A DNA stretch of 64,000 nucleotides from Anniella stebbinsi (Eukaryota > Chordata > Lepidosauria > Squamata > Anniellidae). Below are positions 21,816 through 32,639 of the stretch, piece after piece. Where the stretch lies: positions 119,376,533-119,440,532 of the forward strand of contig JARDYH010000001.1 of assembly GCA_029215795.1 (NCBI GenBank). Direction: 5' to 3'. The translations under genes and the position numbers were made by a program. The notes below the pieces were generated by a model. That model made no database searches, was not told the DNA's origin, and was given only the letters and a program-made list of their open reading frames with translations. Position 1 is the stretch's first letter. Each line of letters begins with the position of its first letter.

Positions 21816-22150
21816 TGAAGTGAGTCATTTTGGCTAAGCCCTAGTGTTCAGTGTAGCTGAATACATGATGTGCACACATTATATAAACTCATCATTTGTC
21901 ATGCTATGAATTTTGTAGAGCAATCCTATGTCCCCTAGATGGTATCTGGTGGGCTACAGCTCCTCAGTCCATAGACAGGGATATGTCCTGTGGGGAGGAT
22001 CTGTGGGATTTCCCCAACCCACTCCTCCCAGCTGCCATGGAAAGCTGTGCAGCAGCTCCTTTCCCAAGGATGGATTCATGACCTCAGAAGAAGACCGAGA
22101 GGAAGGAAAAGGGGTTGCTGGTGGGCAGGAAGAGAAATAAAAATAGCACC
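21816..22150. other. No recognisable feature
   Basis: Three overlapping short plus-strand frames, none with a recognisable domain. Confidence 0.4.
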
Positions 22151-22154
22151 CAAC

Positions 22155-22290
22155 TCAACAGACCGGCTTACATTCCAAAAGGCTGCTTGAATAAAACTGC
22201 ATTTGCCTGCCAGCAGAAGACCGTAGAGAGGAAGCCAACCAATTGTCTCTTGGCAGGGAGTTCCAAAGTCTGGGAGCTACCACTGAGTAG
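22155..22290 (-). mobile_element. LINE 3'-coding scrap (L2-like)
   Basis: Minus-strand translation contains SVVAPRLWNSLPRD, the conserved block just before the end of L2-type ORF2 proteins, followed by an S-rich tail. Only about 45 codons remain, fused upstream to an unrelated unit at 22289. Confidence 0.55.
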
Positions 22291-22741
22291 AGAACATTGG
22301 TGCTTACCAAGAAGGTTCCTTCTGGGTTGGTGAAGGCATCCAAAAAGGGTTAACTGACTCCCCTCTATCACCCAGGAAAAGCAGGAACTATGTGAGAAAT
22401 TTCTCAATGATATACCAGCTCCGGATTCCTCTCTGCCCAGTTCTGTCCATAGCTACAGCTCAGGGATAAAAGAAATCACCCTCTCAAGCCTGAATTGAAA
22501 GAACATTATAGGTGAGTAAACAATTTGATAGAGGCAGAAATTGCATAGGAACAGGAGGTGCTGGTACTCTCTGGGAAGCCCTGACCTCATGGGCACAGAG
22601 GCAGGTGGTCAACATAGATGTGTATAGATTCAGAAGTGAAATAATGTGTGGTCTGGATGCCTTCTACATACCAGTCCAGAAGGAACCTTCTCAGTAAGTA
22701 CCAATGTCTCTGTTCTTCAGGCTGGTGTGAAGAAAGCATCC
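22289..22741. repeat. Inverted pair of GGATGCCTTC...GTAAGYACCAATG units
   Basis: 22289-22341 is the reverse complement (about 80 percent identical by eye) of 22655-22711. The shared unit reads GGATGCCTTC, CCAGAAGGAACCTTCT, then GTAAG(C/T)ACCAATGT. The right unit also folds on itself, because its start GGATGCCTTCTACATACCAG is complementary to CTGGTGTGAAGAAAGCATCC ending at 22741. A further partial copy (CTTCTTCACACCAACCTGG) lies at 23268-23287. Family not recognised. Confidence 0.5.
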
Positions 22742-23489
22742 AACAATGGGATATGCTAAAGCTATTGTCCAATGGTGGGGAAACTATTAAACACTGAGTC
22801 TATTGCAATACAACTACCCTTCTGAAGGATTCTCCTGCCAAGGAGACATCTGTTGAGGAGCATATGTATCAATTTTATAGTGTCTGGTAAAGAATTTGGG
22901 TTTGCCCAAGTTTCCACCTTGCACATGACACCTCAGGATGCATTGATGCTTAGAGCTCCTGGAGTGGCTGCTGACATATTTGAGTGTGCTTTAGTCTTAA
23001 GAAGTTTAGAAAGGCATGAAATCTTATATGCTGAAAATAGGCATGCTTTTAATTATCTAGCTAGGATGGGTCTAGATACTTTCTTCCCTATGGAGGTAGG
23101 GTGAAAAGAAATGAATAGTGATCCTGATAGCCTGAAAGACTTTGTGCACTGATAATAGGTTTTAAGTGCACCATGTTTGTTCAGCTTATACCACTCCCTT
23201 TTGGGGGGATGATGTGGCTTAGGGCAGAAGGAAGGAGGAACTAGCTCATAAGACCTGCGGAATGATACCTTCTTCACACCAACCTGGAGAAGGCCCACTC
23301 TCACATCCCCACCAAATGTATCTCTGATAAGAACAGGACCTAGTCTTTCAGGTAGCCTGGTCCCAAGTCATATAGAGCTTTATACAGCATGGATATTGAA
23401 GGATGCTTATTAGGTCAACCTCTTACCAAATCTTTGTCTGCCTTTATAAAAAATGGCAATATAGGATTTACACACTAGCTGCATAATAC

Positions 23490-23490
<1 letters not shown>
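22742..23490. other. Unassigned; contains a partial unit of the preceding repeat
   Basis: An 83-codon frame at 22853-23104 (plus) is not recognised. Its association with the inverted units on both sides suggests that 22.1-23.3 kb is one unidentified element. Confidence 0.35.
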
Positions 23491-23525
<35 letters not shown>

Positions 23526-23665
23526 ATTTCTTACCCGCCTCTCCATCTGGATCGAGGCGGGGAACAACAACATGATAAAATACATAAAACTGATTAAAAC
23601 ATGACACATATTATTAAAACTGCATAAAAATCCTGCATAAAAATCCTAAAACATCCTAAAACTCT
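23491..23665 (-). mobile_element. L2-type LINE tail (second family) with (TAA)n
   Basis: An A/T trinucleotide tract (to about 23522) precedes TTACCCGCCTCTCCATCTGG and ATCGAGGCGGGGAACA. This is the reverse complement of the terminal motif seen forward at 36830-36890 and in reverse at 63178-63230. Confidence 0.8.
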
Positions 23666-24163
23666 GTATAGTGAGATTTCATAGCTCAGTTTTGTAATAT
23701 CACAAGGGTTATTACAACAGCACTTTCTATCCACTTTAAAATAAGTTGGTAAAGTAGTTGTATTTTCAACAGAAGGAAGATGGAATCTTTTTAATTATAT
23801 TTTTAATACTGGGATTGCTAAGAACTTTTTTCTGAGGCTACAGAGTGGGAGGCAATAACATAAGGAACATATACTATTGCAGTGGTGAATTGCTGAATTC
23901 CATTCTGTTGTTTGAAGTATTTAATATATTAAGTACAGTAAATACCAGAAATGTTCCAATGTTGTGTTTATATAAAACAGCTTTCTTCTTCAGCTCTTGA
24001 ACTGTTGAGTTCTGAGAAGCTAATAGATTTAGCAATTACCTGAATAGCAACTACCTACCTGGGTTTTAATTTTTTTTGTCCTGTTCTCAAGTGTACGGTC
24101 ATTAGCAAGAAAGGACAGTAAAACTTCCCACTTCAGATATAATATTGAAAAAAGAAAATGGGT
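23666..24163. other. No recognisable feature
   Basis: AT-rich, unassigned. Confidence 0.4.
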
Positions 24164-24290
24164 CGGATCCAGACTTAGTCATACTTAAAGTAACCCCATT
24201 GGACTCAATGGGAATAAAGTTAGTAATAACTAACTGAAGCACCATTTATTTCAATGGCTATCCCACGACCAATCCTGGGTCCAATCCAAT
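24164..24290. mobile_element. MITE, GGATTCAGACTTAGTCAT family
   Basis: Starts GGTCGGATCCAGACTTAGTC and ends ..GGGTCCAATCC. Internal palindrome around GACTCAATGGGA / ATTTCAATGG. Confidence 0.55.
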
Positions 24291-24394
24291 GGTAATATCT
24301 TAGTGACCTTTTCACAGCATCTGTTGATATACCACTGAGATTAGGGCTGCATTTCAAGATATCTCCTGGCTATACAGTTGTGTTTTTTTGCTAA

Positions 24395-24762
24395 ATATTA
24401 GAGCAAAGGTGGACAACTGCAGTTGGGTAAAGAGACTATTTTCACCTCTTAGATCCTTCCCTCATGAACCACATTCTACAGGACTGCCTAGTCTGCACAT
24501 CAAATACAAAAAGGAACTTCAGAAAGCTCCAAAATTGACCCTTTTAATCCTCCGTAGCAGCTACAGCATGGTTAAAGGGTCAGTTTTAGCTTCATAACTT
24601 TTATTGCTCCATAGCCACTAAGGAATCCCATTTTACTCCCTAACCCCCCTGCAAAAAAAATTAAAAAATCCACTACCAGATTTGGCAGCATGATGGTTGT
24701 GGGGAGGTGACAATGGGGGACAATGGGAATGGGTGCCATATGTTGCTCACCCCTCTATTAAG
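24395..24762. mobile_element. Possible fold-back DNA element
   Basis: The left end AAAGGTGGACAACTGCAG and right end GTTGCTCACCCCTCTATTA are loosely inverted, resembling the AGGGRTGGGCAAC termini of the element at 8383. Weak. Confidence 0.3.
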
Positions 24763-24902
24763 GCATGGCAAAAAGATCACAGTTTATTTGGTTGGTACAC
24801 CTAGAAACAGGAGTCCTTCAGTTCTATGAACAAGTAAATGTATTTTTTAAAAATGGTGGGGTACTGGTGTCATTGGGTGCAGAATGGGATTTGACACGGT
24901 TA

Positions 24903-26155
24903 GATTTATTTATTTATTTATTATTACATTTCTAAACCGCCCCATAGCCGAAGCTCTCTGAGCAGATTACATAAGATTAAAATGATTAAAAACAATATGC
25001 AAAATTTAAAACCACAAAAACATGTAAGATACACAGAAACATATCTCTAAAAACAACTATAAACAACTTTATAAATAACTATAAAAACATCCAGGATCAA
25101 TGAAGCTCAGCACATATTGCTAAATGCCTGGGAAAAGAGAAAAGTTTTAACCTGGCACCAAAAAGATAGCAATGTTGGCGCCAGGTGGGCCACGTTGGGG
25201 AGACTGTTCCATAATTGAGGTAGGCTGACCATATGAAAAGGAGGACAGGGCTCATGTAACTTTAACAGTTGCAGAGAAAAGGGAATTTCAGCCAGAGTCA
25301 TTTGTATGAAATTAGTACCTGGTGAAATCCTCTCTTCATCACAACAGTTAAAGTTGCAGGGCCCCTGCCTTCTTTTGTATATGGTCACTCTAGTATAGTG
25401 CCTGCAACTTTAACTGTTGTGATGAGGAGGGAATTTCACCAGGTACTAATTGCATACAAATGACTCCAGCTGAAATTCACCTTTGTCTACAACTGTTAAA
25501 GTTACATGAGCTCTGTCCTCCATTTCATATGGTCAGCCTAAATTGAGGGGCCACCACAGAGAAGGCCTTCTCTCTTGTTGCTGTCTTCCAGGCCTTCCTA
25601 GGAGTAGGCACCTGGAAAAAGACCTTACATGTTGAACATAGTGTTGGGAAAGGCATTCCATCAAGCGGTCCCGAGCCATGTAAGGCTTTATAGGTTAGAA
25701 CCAGCACCTTGAATCGGGCTCAGAAACGTACAGGCAGCCAATGCAAGTGGGCCAGAGCTGGTCTTATATGTTCAAATTGTCTGGTCCCTGTTATCAATCT
25801 GGCCACCACATTTTGCAGAAGCTGCAGCTTCTGAACTGTCTTCAAAGGCAGTCCCACGTGGAGTGCATTGCAGTAATCTAACTTGGAGGTTACTGAGCAT
25901 AGACAAGTGAAGCCAGGTTATCCCTGTCCAGATAGGGGCATAGCTGGGCCACCAACCGAAGTTGTTAAAGGCACTCTGTGCCACCGAGGCCACCTGAGCC
26001 TCAAGTGATAGCGATGGTTCTAGGAGAACCCCCAAGCTATGAACCTGCTCCTTCAGGGGGAGTGCAACCCCATCCAAAACAGGTTGAACACCCTCCATCC
26101 AGTCAGAAGAACCACCCACTAACAGCATCTCAGTCTTGTCTGGATTGAGCTCTGA
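24903..26155 (-). mobile_element. L2 LINE 3' part, split by hAT 25221-25540
   Basis: A (TTTA)n tail (24903-24923), then ACCGCCCCATAGCCGAAG and the L2 3' UTR. Coding blocks read on the minus strand: HSLGVLLEPSLSLEAQVASVAQSAF (25772-26128), LVLTYKALHGSGP, EKAFSVVAPQF, and after the inserted hAT LWNSLPNVAHLAPTLLSF (about 25130-25210). 5' truncated, with frameshifts. The host sequence around the hAT is continuous once the insertion is set aside. Confidence 0.92.
25221..25540 (+). mobile_element. Palindromic hAT with perfect 8-bp TSD inside L2
   Basis: A 320-bp fold-back from TAGGCTGACCATATG to ATATGGTCAGCCTA, with the same arms and asymmetric centre as the copy at 17210. It is flanked by the identical octamer AATTGAGG at 25213-25220 and 25541-25548. 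The octamer is part of the L2, so the L2 was there first. Non-coding. Confidence 0.95.
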
Positions 26156-27075
26156 ATGAACTAGACTATTTTCCAGTGTATGTGTGTGTAGTTGACTAAG
26201 CTCAGTTCTCAGTTGAGTTACGAGATGGTGTTTCAGTCAAATCATTAGATAAGAAATAGTGAATTTTAGAAATATTACAGGGAGATTGCACACACACACA
26301 CACACCCCTCAATGGGTTTTTCTGTTTTGAAAAGTGCAACAGTCCTAGTCTAATGGTGGTGTTTTAATTAACTGGGGCTCAAGTATACACACTTTCAGCC
26401 CATTTCTCTGTAATTATGAAAAAAATCTGCATATGCTTAGAGGCACTCTTTGTTATTCTTCTTCATTATTACAAGCACACACTGAAATGCAACAAAGCTA
26501 GTTTTAAAATAAAATTGAATTACAAATCTTTTAATGTGTACTAACACTGTTGTGAATGATTTCCCTTAAGTGGGAAAAATACAGGCAAGTAAAAAGAACA
26601 GACTGTTTCTACAAGAAGCAAACTGTATATGTGCTAATTCAAAAATTATGTTTGGAATGGATCACAATGGAAATAGACAGAGCTGAACATGGGCCACAAT
26701 TTGGCTGTGGAAGACTTGAAATGGAACAGGGGAAATCTGTCGACCCCTACCAATGACCTTCGAATGTGGAAGTAGACTGGACCAATGTAGCACATAGTTG
26801 TTGCTGCCGTTTTCTGTGCTGCTATTCCAGTCTTCATCTTGCTGAGAATGGGAGGAAAGCACATCGCTGTTATTCTCCGCAGTATGATGAAATCGACTCT
26901 GCTCCATCAGCGTTATATGGCTGTCCCTAAAACCCGGATATTCAATGCCAGGAAAATCATATTTCTGGGTGGGGGAGCATGGGAGTAATAGCTCCCACCC
27001 ACCCCACCCGCATTATGCCCACTTTTCTGAGAAGAAGCAAAAATCCCAAATTATCCAGGGCAGGATCTTAAGGGA
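26156..27075. other. Unassigned; short (CA)n at 26289-26305
   Basis: Non-coding sequence with one microsatellite. No repeat family recognised. Confidence 0.4.
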
Positions 27076-27079
27076 GTAT

Positions 27080-27338
27080 CTGCACATTTGTGGAAGGGAA
27101 CTTTTATCCTTTACTTTGCTGATGCACAGCTATGCATCTCCAGTTTATAAAAATAGAGATCTGATGTGTTCCCTTACAGTTTGCTGGAATGGGGTGAAAT
27201 GAGAGCACCCACGCCCCAATTGTGCTCTGTTAGAACAAACTGTCAGGGAACACAGCAGATCTCTGTTTTTATAAACTGGAGATGCACAGCTGTGCATCAG
27301 CAAAGTAAAGGATAAAAACTCCCTCCATAAATGTGCAG
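27080..27338. mobile_element. Long inverted repeat (104-bp arms, 52-bp loop)
   Basis: Arms 27080-27183 and 27236-27338 are near-perfect complements: CTGCACATTTG.., TTATCCTTTACTTTGCTGAT, GCACAGCTATGCATCTCCAG, TTTATAAAAATAGAGATCTG. The loop is 27184-27235. Length and symmetry suit a fold-back DNA transposon or palindromic MITE; no target duplication is evident. Confidence 0.8.
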
Positions 27339-27544
27339 TTTTGATATAAATTGTGGTGAATTAATGCAGCATCAAAGAAGTTAATAACATAACCCTGCCT
27401 TCTGCCTGGCTTCCAGCGACCATTCAAGAGTCGCCATCCAACCTGGCTTGACCCCATAGGAAGTTCAAATGGTGCAAGGGCTGTGGTGACCTTGCTTTGA
27501 AGAAAAAAGTCAGGGTAAGTGCCTGACATTTTTACCATGCAGCT

Positions 27545-27640
27545 TCAACGAAAAGACCCACGGTGGCTGCGAGTCGGCAGCTGTGTTGTATAAGTGAACC
27601 AGCACCACTGTGCAACCACTGCAAGGCTTAGAAGTCGTAT
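27545..27640. mobile_element. DNA-transposon end, CCAGGGGCTGTC family
   Basis: Ends GTCGTATAGACAGCCCCTGG, the reverse complement of the left end at 51205. Both copies carry CCCACGGTGGCTGCG inside. The left part is lost. Confidence 0.5.
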
Positions 27641-29335
27641 AGACAGCCCCTGGTCACTGTGAATCAGTATATCCGTTATGTTAAGCAAGGCCATGTGCCT
27701 AAGTTTTAGTTGTTGCAAACTATATCTTTAGTTTCTAACGGTTTTGGGCAGCGAATACATTTCCCGGCCTTTTAAAAAAGACTTCCTGAAGAGGTTACTA
27801 TTGATGCATATATAGATTTTCACATGAACACACTTCACTTTCACAAGAATACTGTGGAAAAGGAGTATTTGATTATACATAAAAAACAAAAAGCAACAAC
27901 ACCAACTTTACTTTTCCCTCTAGTGAATCAAAGTATATTGTCCAGGATGCAAGGAAACATTCCAGCCAAATTGGCACAATCTGAACAAAGAGATGAATGA
28001 AGAATGGCACCTCCTGGTTGTAGGGCTGCCTGCTGTTCTTTGTAATGAAGTTCATTTTGGTGTAGGATCTTGGATATGTTCCCATGATCCCACATTCTTG
28101 TACACATGTTTGAAGCATTTCATGTTTAAAAAGTGAATGGACTTCAATGGACTTGCATCCCTTTCTCAATTTTCAAGGCATGCAACATCACATAAACTAA
28201 TTTAGATTGGTGCTTTCAAAATAGCATCCCTACAATATTTTAAAAAACCTAAATATATTTCTCTTGTCCATTTCATGATGGGCTATCAATTCAGAAGGGG
28301 TCTTCTTGGATAGATGAAGCAAGATGATCAGGAAAATATAATGCACAAGGTTACCTGAAGCATCTTTTAAAAGTTTTGCAGGATCCCAACAGTTGATCAA
28401 TGCATTTAAGTAGCTAGGTTATAAGTGTGATCTGGTGGGTATAGCATGTAGGATCTAGACTTCTTGACAAAAATCTCAAGATGCTTGGTCCTGGTGGTAT
28501 TGTGGTGATCTTGGCCTGTATGCTTACCTTTTCATCAATCTCAAATTGTCTTGTTAACTTCAGGTTTCCTCCATTGTACATCAACCCACTTGTATATGTT
28601 GCCACCCACATTTCTGGTCTATTTCATACACGTATGTCTATGAAAACCGATGCTACAGTAAACTATTGTGCCACACAATTCTTTTCTGCAATAAACATAG
28701 GCCCAGCATAAAGTGCAAGTTATACCATTGATCTGGATGTATGGGGGTGGTCTGGATATTGGGGTGTGTGTGTGGAAAACATCTCGTTGTCATAGTCAGA
28801 GCACTTTCTGGTGAAATTTGGTTTCACAGTACTAGTCCATCCCTGCAGGAGCAGGGGACCAATTAATATTGTCTGCCCTCTGGAGACCTATGGAATCCAG
28901 ATGATTCCTGAATGCTCTGGGCATTTTTCAGTAGGCAGAGCCAGTGATTCTGTTAGGCTAATGATTCTGTCAATGATTCTGGCAAAGTGTGACGAGCAAT
29001 TGACACAATAGCTCCTGAGGCACTCTGGAGCTCAGACAGCTCCTTGGTTTACTGGGGAGCACCAGACAATGAAACAGAAGGTGGCTGGAAGGTATGTGGC
29101 ATAAGACTCATCACGAAGGTGATCAAACATGCATAAGAGTGTATAATCGAGTTGCCATCCAGCTGAGCTTTTCCGAGTAGTTCAGAGGTTGCTTTCATCA
29201 AACCCAGTGAACTCAAAACTGGAACCTTCAGAAGCTCACTGTCATGATTTTGCAAGATAAAATTGTTCATCTTCATGCAAACTTGAACACCGTTGTTGTG
29301 CAGTGTCTGCTGAGGTGTCCAGTGCACCATCTTAA
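27641..29335 (-). other. Unidentified remnant, possibly coding in the past (minus strand)
   Basis: Minus-strand open frames of 93 (29049-29330), 65 (28414-28611) and 98 codons (27873-28169) lie in sequence. A frame ending at the stop codon 28619-28621 has a Cys/His cluster CTLCWAYVYCRKELC then YCSIGFHRHTC. That pattern (C-x2-C ... C-x4-C ... C-x3-F-H) is loosely like the C-terminal zinc finger of piggyBac transposases. No DDE core was found, so the family is undecided. Confidence 0.25.
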
Positions 29336-29344
29336 CCTATTTTG

Positions 29345-30275
29345 TGGGATTAATTTCAGTCTTTGAAGAGGGACCCTGTTACTTTTCTTGGTCTCTCAAG
29401 GGCTGTTGACATTGTTGACTACAGTATAATCTTGGACCACCTCTGTGAGTTGGAGGCACTATTCTACAGTGGTTTGACTCGTATTTGCAGGGTTGGATCC
29501 ATTGGGTGACTGCTCCTCAGCCCCATGGCAGATGAACTGTGTGGTACCACAGGGCACCATCATGTCCCCAATGTTATTTAATATTGATATGAAGCCATTC
29601 AGAATAGTCATCATGAGATTTGGGGCAAGGTGTTACTAGTATGCTGATGACACCCACCTCTATTTCTCTGTGTAATCTGAAATGGGAGAGTCCATGCACA
29701 TTCTGAACTGGTGCCTGGATACAGTTATGGCTTGGGTGAGGGTTAAAAACTGAAGCTGAATCCAGATATGACAGAGACCATGTGGGTTGATAGTTCCCAG
29801 GTCTGGGAATTGAGTTGTTTGCCTATTATGGTTGGGGTTGCATTCCCTCTGAAGGATCAGGTACATAGTTTGGGGGTGATACTGGATCTATCTTTGTCAC
29901 TAGAGGCCCAAGTAACCTCAGTGACCCAGCATGCCCATTTCTAACTTCAGTTGGTATGCCAATTATGCCCATTCCTGGTTAGGGATAGCCCAGCCATGGT
30001 GATCCATGCATTGGTAACTTCACAAGGAGCCTTCTATAATGTACTTACTCTATGTGGAGGTGCCCTTGTGCTTAGTTCAGAAGCTGTAGTTCCTGCAGAA
30101 TGCAGCAGCTAGGATGCTTATTGGGACACCCAGCTTTGCTCACATAACATCTGTGTTAAATGAACTGCACTGGCTGCTTATTAGCTTCCAAGCCACATTC
30201 AAGTTTATGTTATACAAAGTCCTAAACAACTTGGGATCAGGATAACTAGCAGACCACCTTCCCTTATATATACCC
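29345..30275 (+). mobile_element. L2 LINE RT fragment
   Basis: Degenerate plus-strand ORF2. Blocks in order are an LFLDLSRAVDIVDYSIILDHL-like segment (about 29380), the catalytic YADD box coded by 29640-29651, KLNPDMTETMWV (29750), HSLGVILDLSLSLEAQV (29860-29915), IHALVTSQ, and a degraded end near 30240. Many stops and shifts. 5' truncated within the RT. Confidence 0.85.
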
Positions 30276-30299
30276 AGCTGACCTTTAAGATCATCAGAG

Positions 30300-30512
30300 G
30301 AGAACAACCCACAATTTATAACCCAACAACAAACCATGGGCTGTCTTTGTGAGTTGTTCATGGTTAACAAACCATGGTTTGTTAATGTGGCTAGATTCCT
30401 ACAACACAAGAACCCACAGTTCAACAACAACCTACAGTTCAGTGGCAACCCACATTCAACCCATAATCAAACTTGAGTATCCTGTTGCCATATTGTATGA
30501 ACCCAGCCAGAC
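30300..30512. mobile_element. MITE-like element rich in AACAAACCATGG
   Basis: Repeated short motifs AACAAACCATGGGCTG, GGTTAACAAACCATGG and TTGTTAATGTGG in both orientations, ending TTGTATGAACCCAGCC. It resembles the GTTCAGACAAC-type MITEs but the left terminus is unclear. Confidence 0.45.
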
Positions 30513-30589
30513 AGTTCCACTGTTGAGCAGCTCATGCCACCAGACATTTCTTCCTAGTATTTAATCAAAATACCTTTTCTGGTAATTTT

Positions 30590-30945
30590 AATAAGTTGGT
30601 TCAAGTCCTACCCTCTGGAGCAACAGAAACCAAATTCACTACATCATCGATGTGACTTGTGATCTGGGCACTATACTTCTGTTGATGCAACCTACAATTC
30701 TATTAGACTTTTTTTTAACTTCATGTTGCACAGCTGACTCAGGTTGAGCATGTGGCCCTAAATCCTTTTCACATGTACTGTTGTCAAGCTAGATATGACC
30801 CATCCTATATATCTGTGTCTGATTTTCTCCTAAATGCAAAAGTTTGCATTTATCTCTGCTGAAATTGATTTTGTTTTAACCCAGTTCTCCATCCTGTCAG
30901 CCATCTTGAATCCTATTTTTCTCTACTATCAAGCCTATAGAAGGA
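30590..30945 (-). mobile_element. CR1 LINE, outer element, part 1 (minus)
   Basis: Reverse-strand CR1 ORF2 end: GGCACTATACTTCTGTTGAT, GGTTGAGCATGTGG, TTTCACATGTACTGTTGTC and AACCCAGTTCTCCATCCTG correspond to the part coding for the LDRLEHWAE to PHLEY region. It stops at about 30945 and continues at 32405, the gap being filled by a later CR1. Confidence 0.75.
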
Positions 30946-30959
30946 ACCCCAGCAGAAAC

Positions 30960-32400
30960 AAAAAAAACAGCATGGCTTCTACAAAGGTATGCCCTGTCTC
31001 ACTCATCTTTTAAAGTTCTTTGAGAATGTCAGTAAACATGGGGCAGGGGGTGATCCAGTATACTTGGTCTTCCAAAAGGCTTCTGATAAAGTCCATCATC
31101 AATGACTCCAAAGAAAACTTTGCCATCTTATAGATTTGTTATTGGTCACTTAACAGAAATCAGGGAGTAGGGATAAATGGACAATTCTTGCAATGGAGAG
31201 ATCTAACCGTGTGGTCCTACAAGGCTCTGTATTGGGATCAGAACTTTTTAACTTGTTCATAAATGATCTGTAATTGAGAGTGAGCAGTGAAGTGGACACA
31301 TTTGCTGATGACACCAAATAGTTTAGGGATTGTGAAGAGCTCCAAATGAATCTCTCCAAACTGGGAGAATGGGCATACAAATAGCAAAATGCTGTTCAAT
31401 GTAAGCAAGTGTAAAGGGATACACAATGTGGCAAAAAAACACAACTTCACATATATTGCTGATGGAATCAGGTAGTGATAGACCAAGAAAAAGTTCTTGG
31501 GGTTGTGATGGATAGCTTGATGAAAATGTCAAACCAGTCTGCACTTGCTGTGAAAGGGGCCTATTCCATAGTAGGCATAATTAGGAAAGATACTGAAAGC
31601 AACAATATCATGCTGCTGTTATACAACCTATAGTGCAACCCCACTTGGAATATTGTATACTGTTCTGGTTACTACACCTCAAAAAGGATGTTGTAGAGGG
31701 GGAAAGGGGCAGGAAAACTCAATCAAAGTGATCCAGGGACTAGAGCAACTCCCCTATGAGGACAGGTTACAACACCTGGGATTTGTTCAGCTTAAAAAAA
31801 AGGTGAGTACTGAGAGACAAGATAGAAGTGTACAACATTATGAATAGTGTGGAGAAAGTAGAGAAGGAGACATCTTTCTCCTTCACTCATAATCCTAGAA
31901 ACTGGGGCATCCCATGAAGCTTAATGGTGACCAGATAAAAAGAAGTACTTCTTCACACAGATCACAGTTAAACTATCAAATTCACTACCACAAGATGTAG
32001 TGATAGTAACCACTTTGGATGGCTTTAAAAGGGGTTAGACAAATTCATGGAGGATAATGGCTGGTAGTCATGTTGGTGATATGCTACCTCCAATATCAGA
32101 AGTAGGATACCTCTGCCAGCTACTGGGGAATATGAGAGGTAGAGTGCTACTGTACTCATGTCCAGCTTGTGGGCTTCCCACAGGCAGCTGGTTGGCCACT
32201 GTGTGAACAAAATATTAGACCTGGGCCAGATCTATACCAAGCAGAATATGACACTTTTGAAACGTTTTGAAAACTGTATATGGAGTGTGACAACTGTTGT
32301 CACTACTGTTATAAACCCTTTTAAAGCAGTAGTGTAGATCCTGTCCAGATAGTTCTTGGTCTGATTCACCATGTTTTTTCTTATGTTGATATATGTTCTT
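30960..32400 (+). mobile_element. CR1 LINE inserted in an older CR1 (plus)
   Basis: Plus-strand blocks: HGFYKGMPC and YLVFQKASDKV (30985-31095), VVLQGSVLGSELFNLFINDL (31210-31270), FADD at 31301-31312 with the catalytic aspartates kept, and KVLGVVMDSLMKMS (31490). A PTWNIVYCSGYY-like block and the CR1 3' UTR follow, to TTTGGTCTGATT / TTATGTTGATATATG near 32390. Numerous stops; 5' truncated within RT. Interrupted by a MITE at 32222-32347. Confidence 0.88.
32222..32347. mobile_element. MITE, GGCCAGATCTACACC family
   Basis: Starts TGGGCCAGATCTATACCAAG and ends GTGTAGATCCTGTCCA, cutting the CR1 3' end between its ATATTAGAC and GATAGTTCTTGG parts. Third layer of the nest. Confidence 0.8.
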
Positions 32401-32404
32401 AAAC

Positions 32405-32635
32405 TATACCTCCCAGTTTAGTGTCATTTATAAATTTAAAAAGTATCTCCTCTACCTCTTTGTACATGTCACGTACAACATTGCAGAACAACACTGGACC
32501 CAGAATGGAGCCTTTACAGCACCCCACTTCTCACTTCTTTCCAGGTTGATGCGGGGCAGTCTTTAGATACACTCATCAGATACAAATCCACCTAACATTA
32601 GCATTGTCTGGCCCACATATTTTATAACAGGGCTG
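32405..32635 (-). mobile_element. CR1 LINE, outer element, part 2 (minus)
   Basis: Continues exactly the reading broken at 30945: CCCAGTTTAGTGTCAT, then AACAACACTGGACCCAGAAT and CACCCCACTTCTCACTTC (reverse of the GSVLGPVLFNIF block). It ends near the LDFSKAFD region. Same orientation and co-linear with part 1. Confidence 0.75.
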
Positions 32636-32639
32636 GAGA

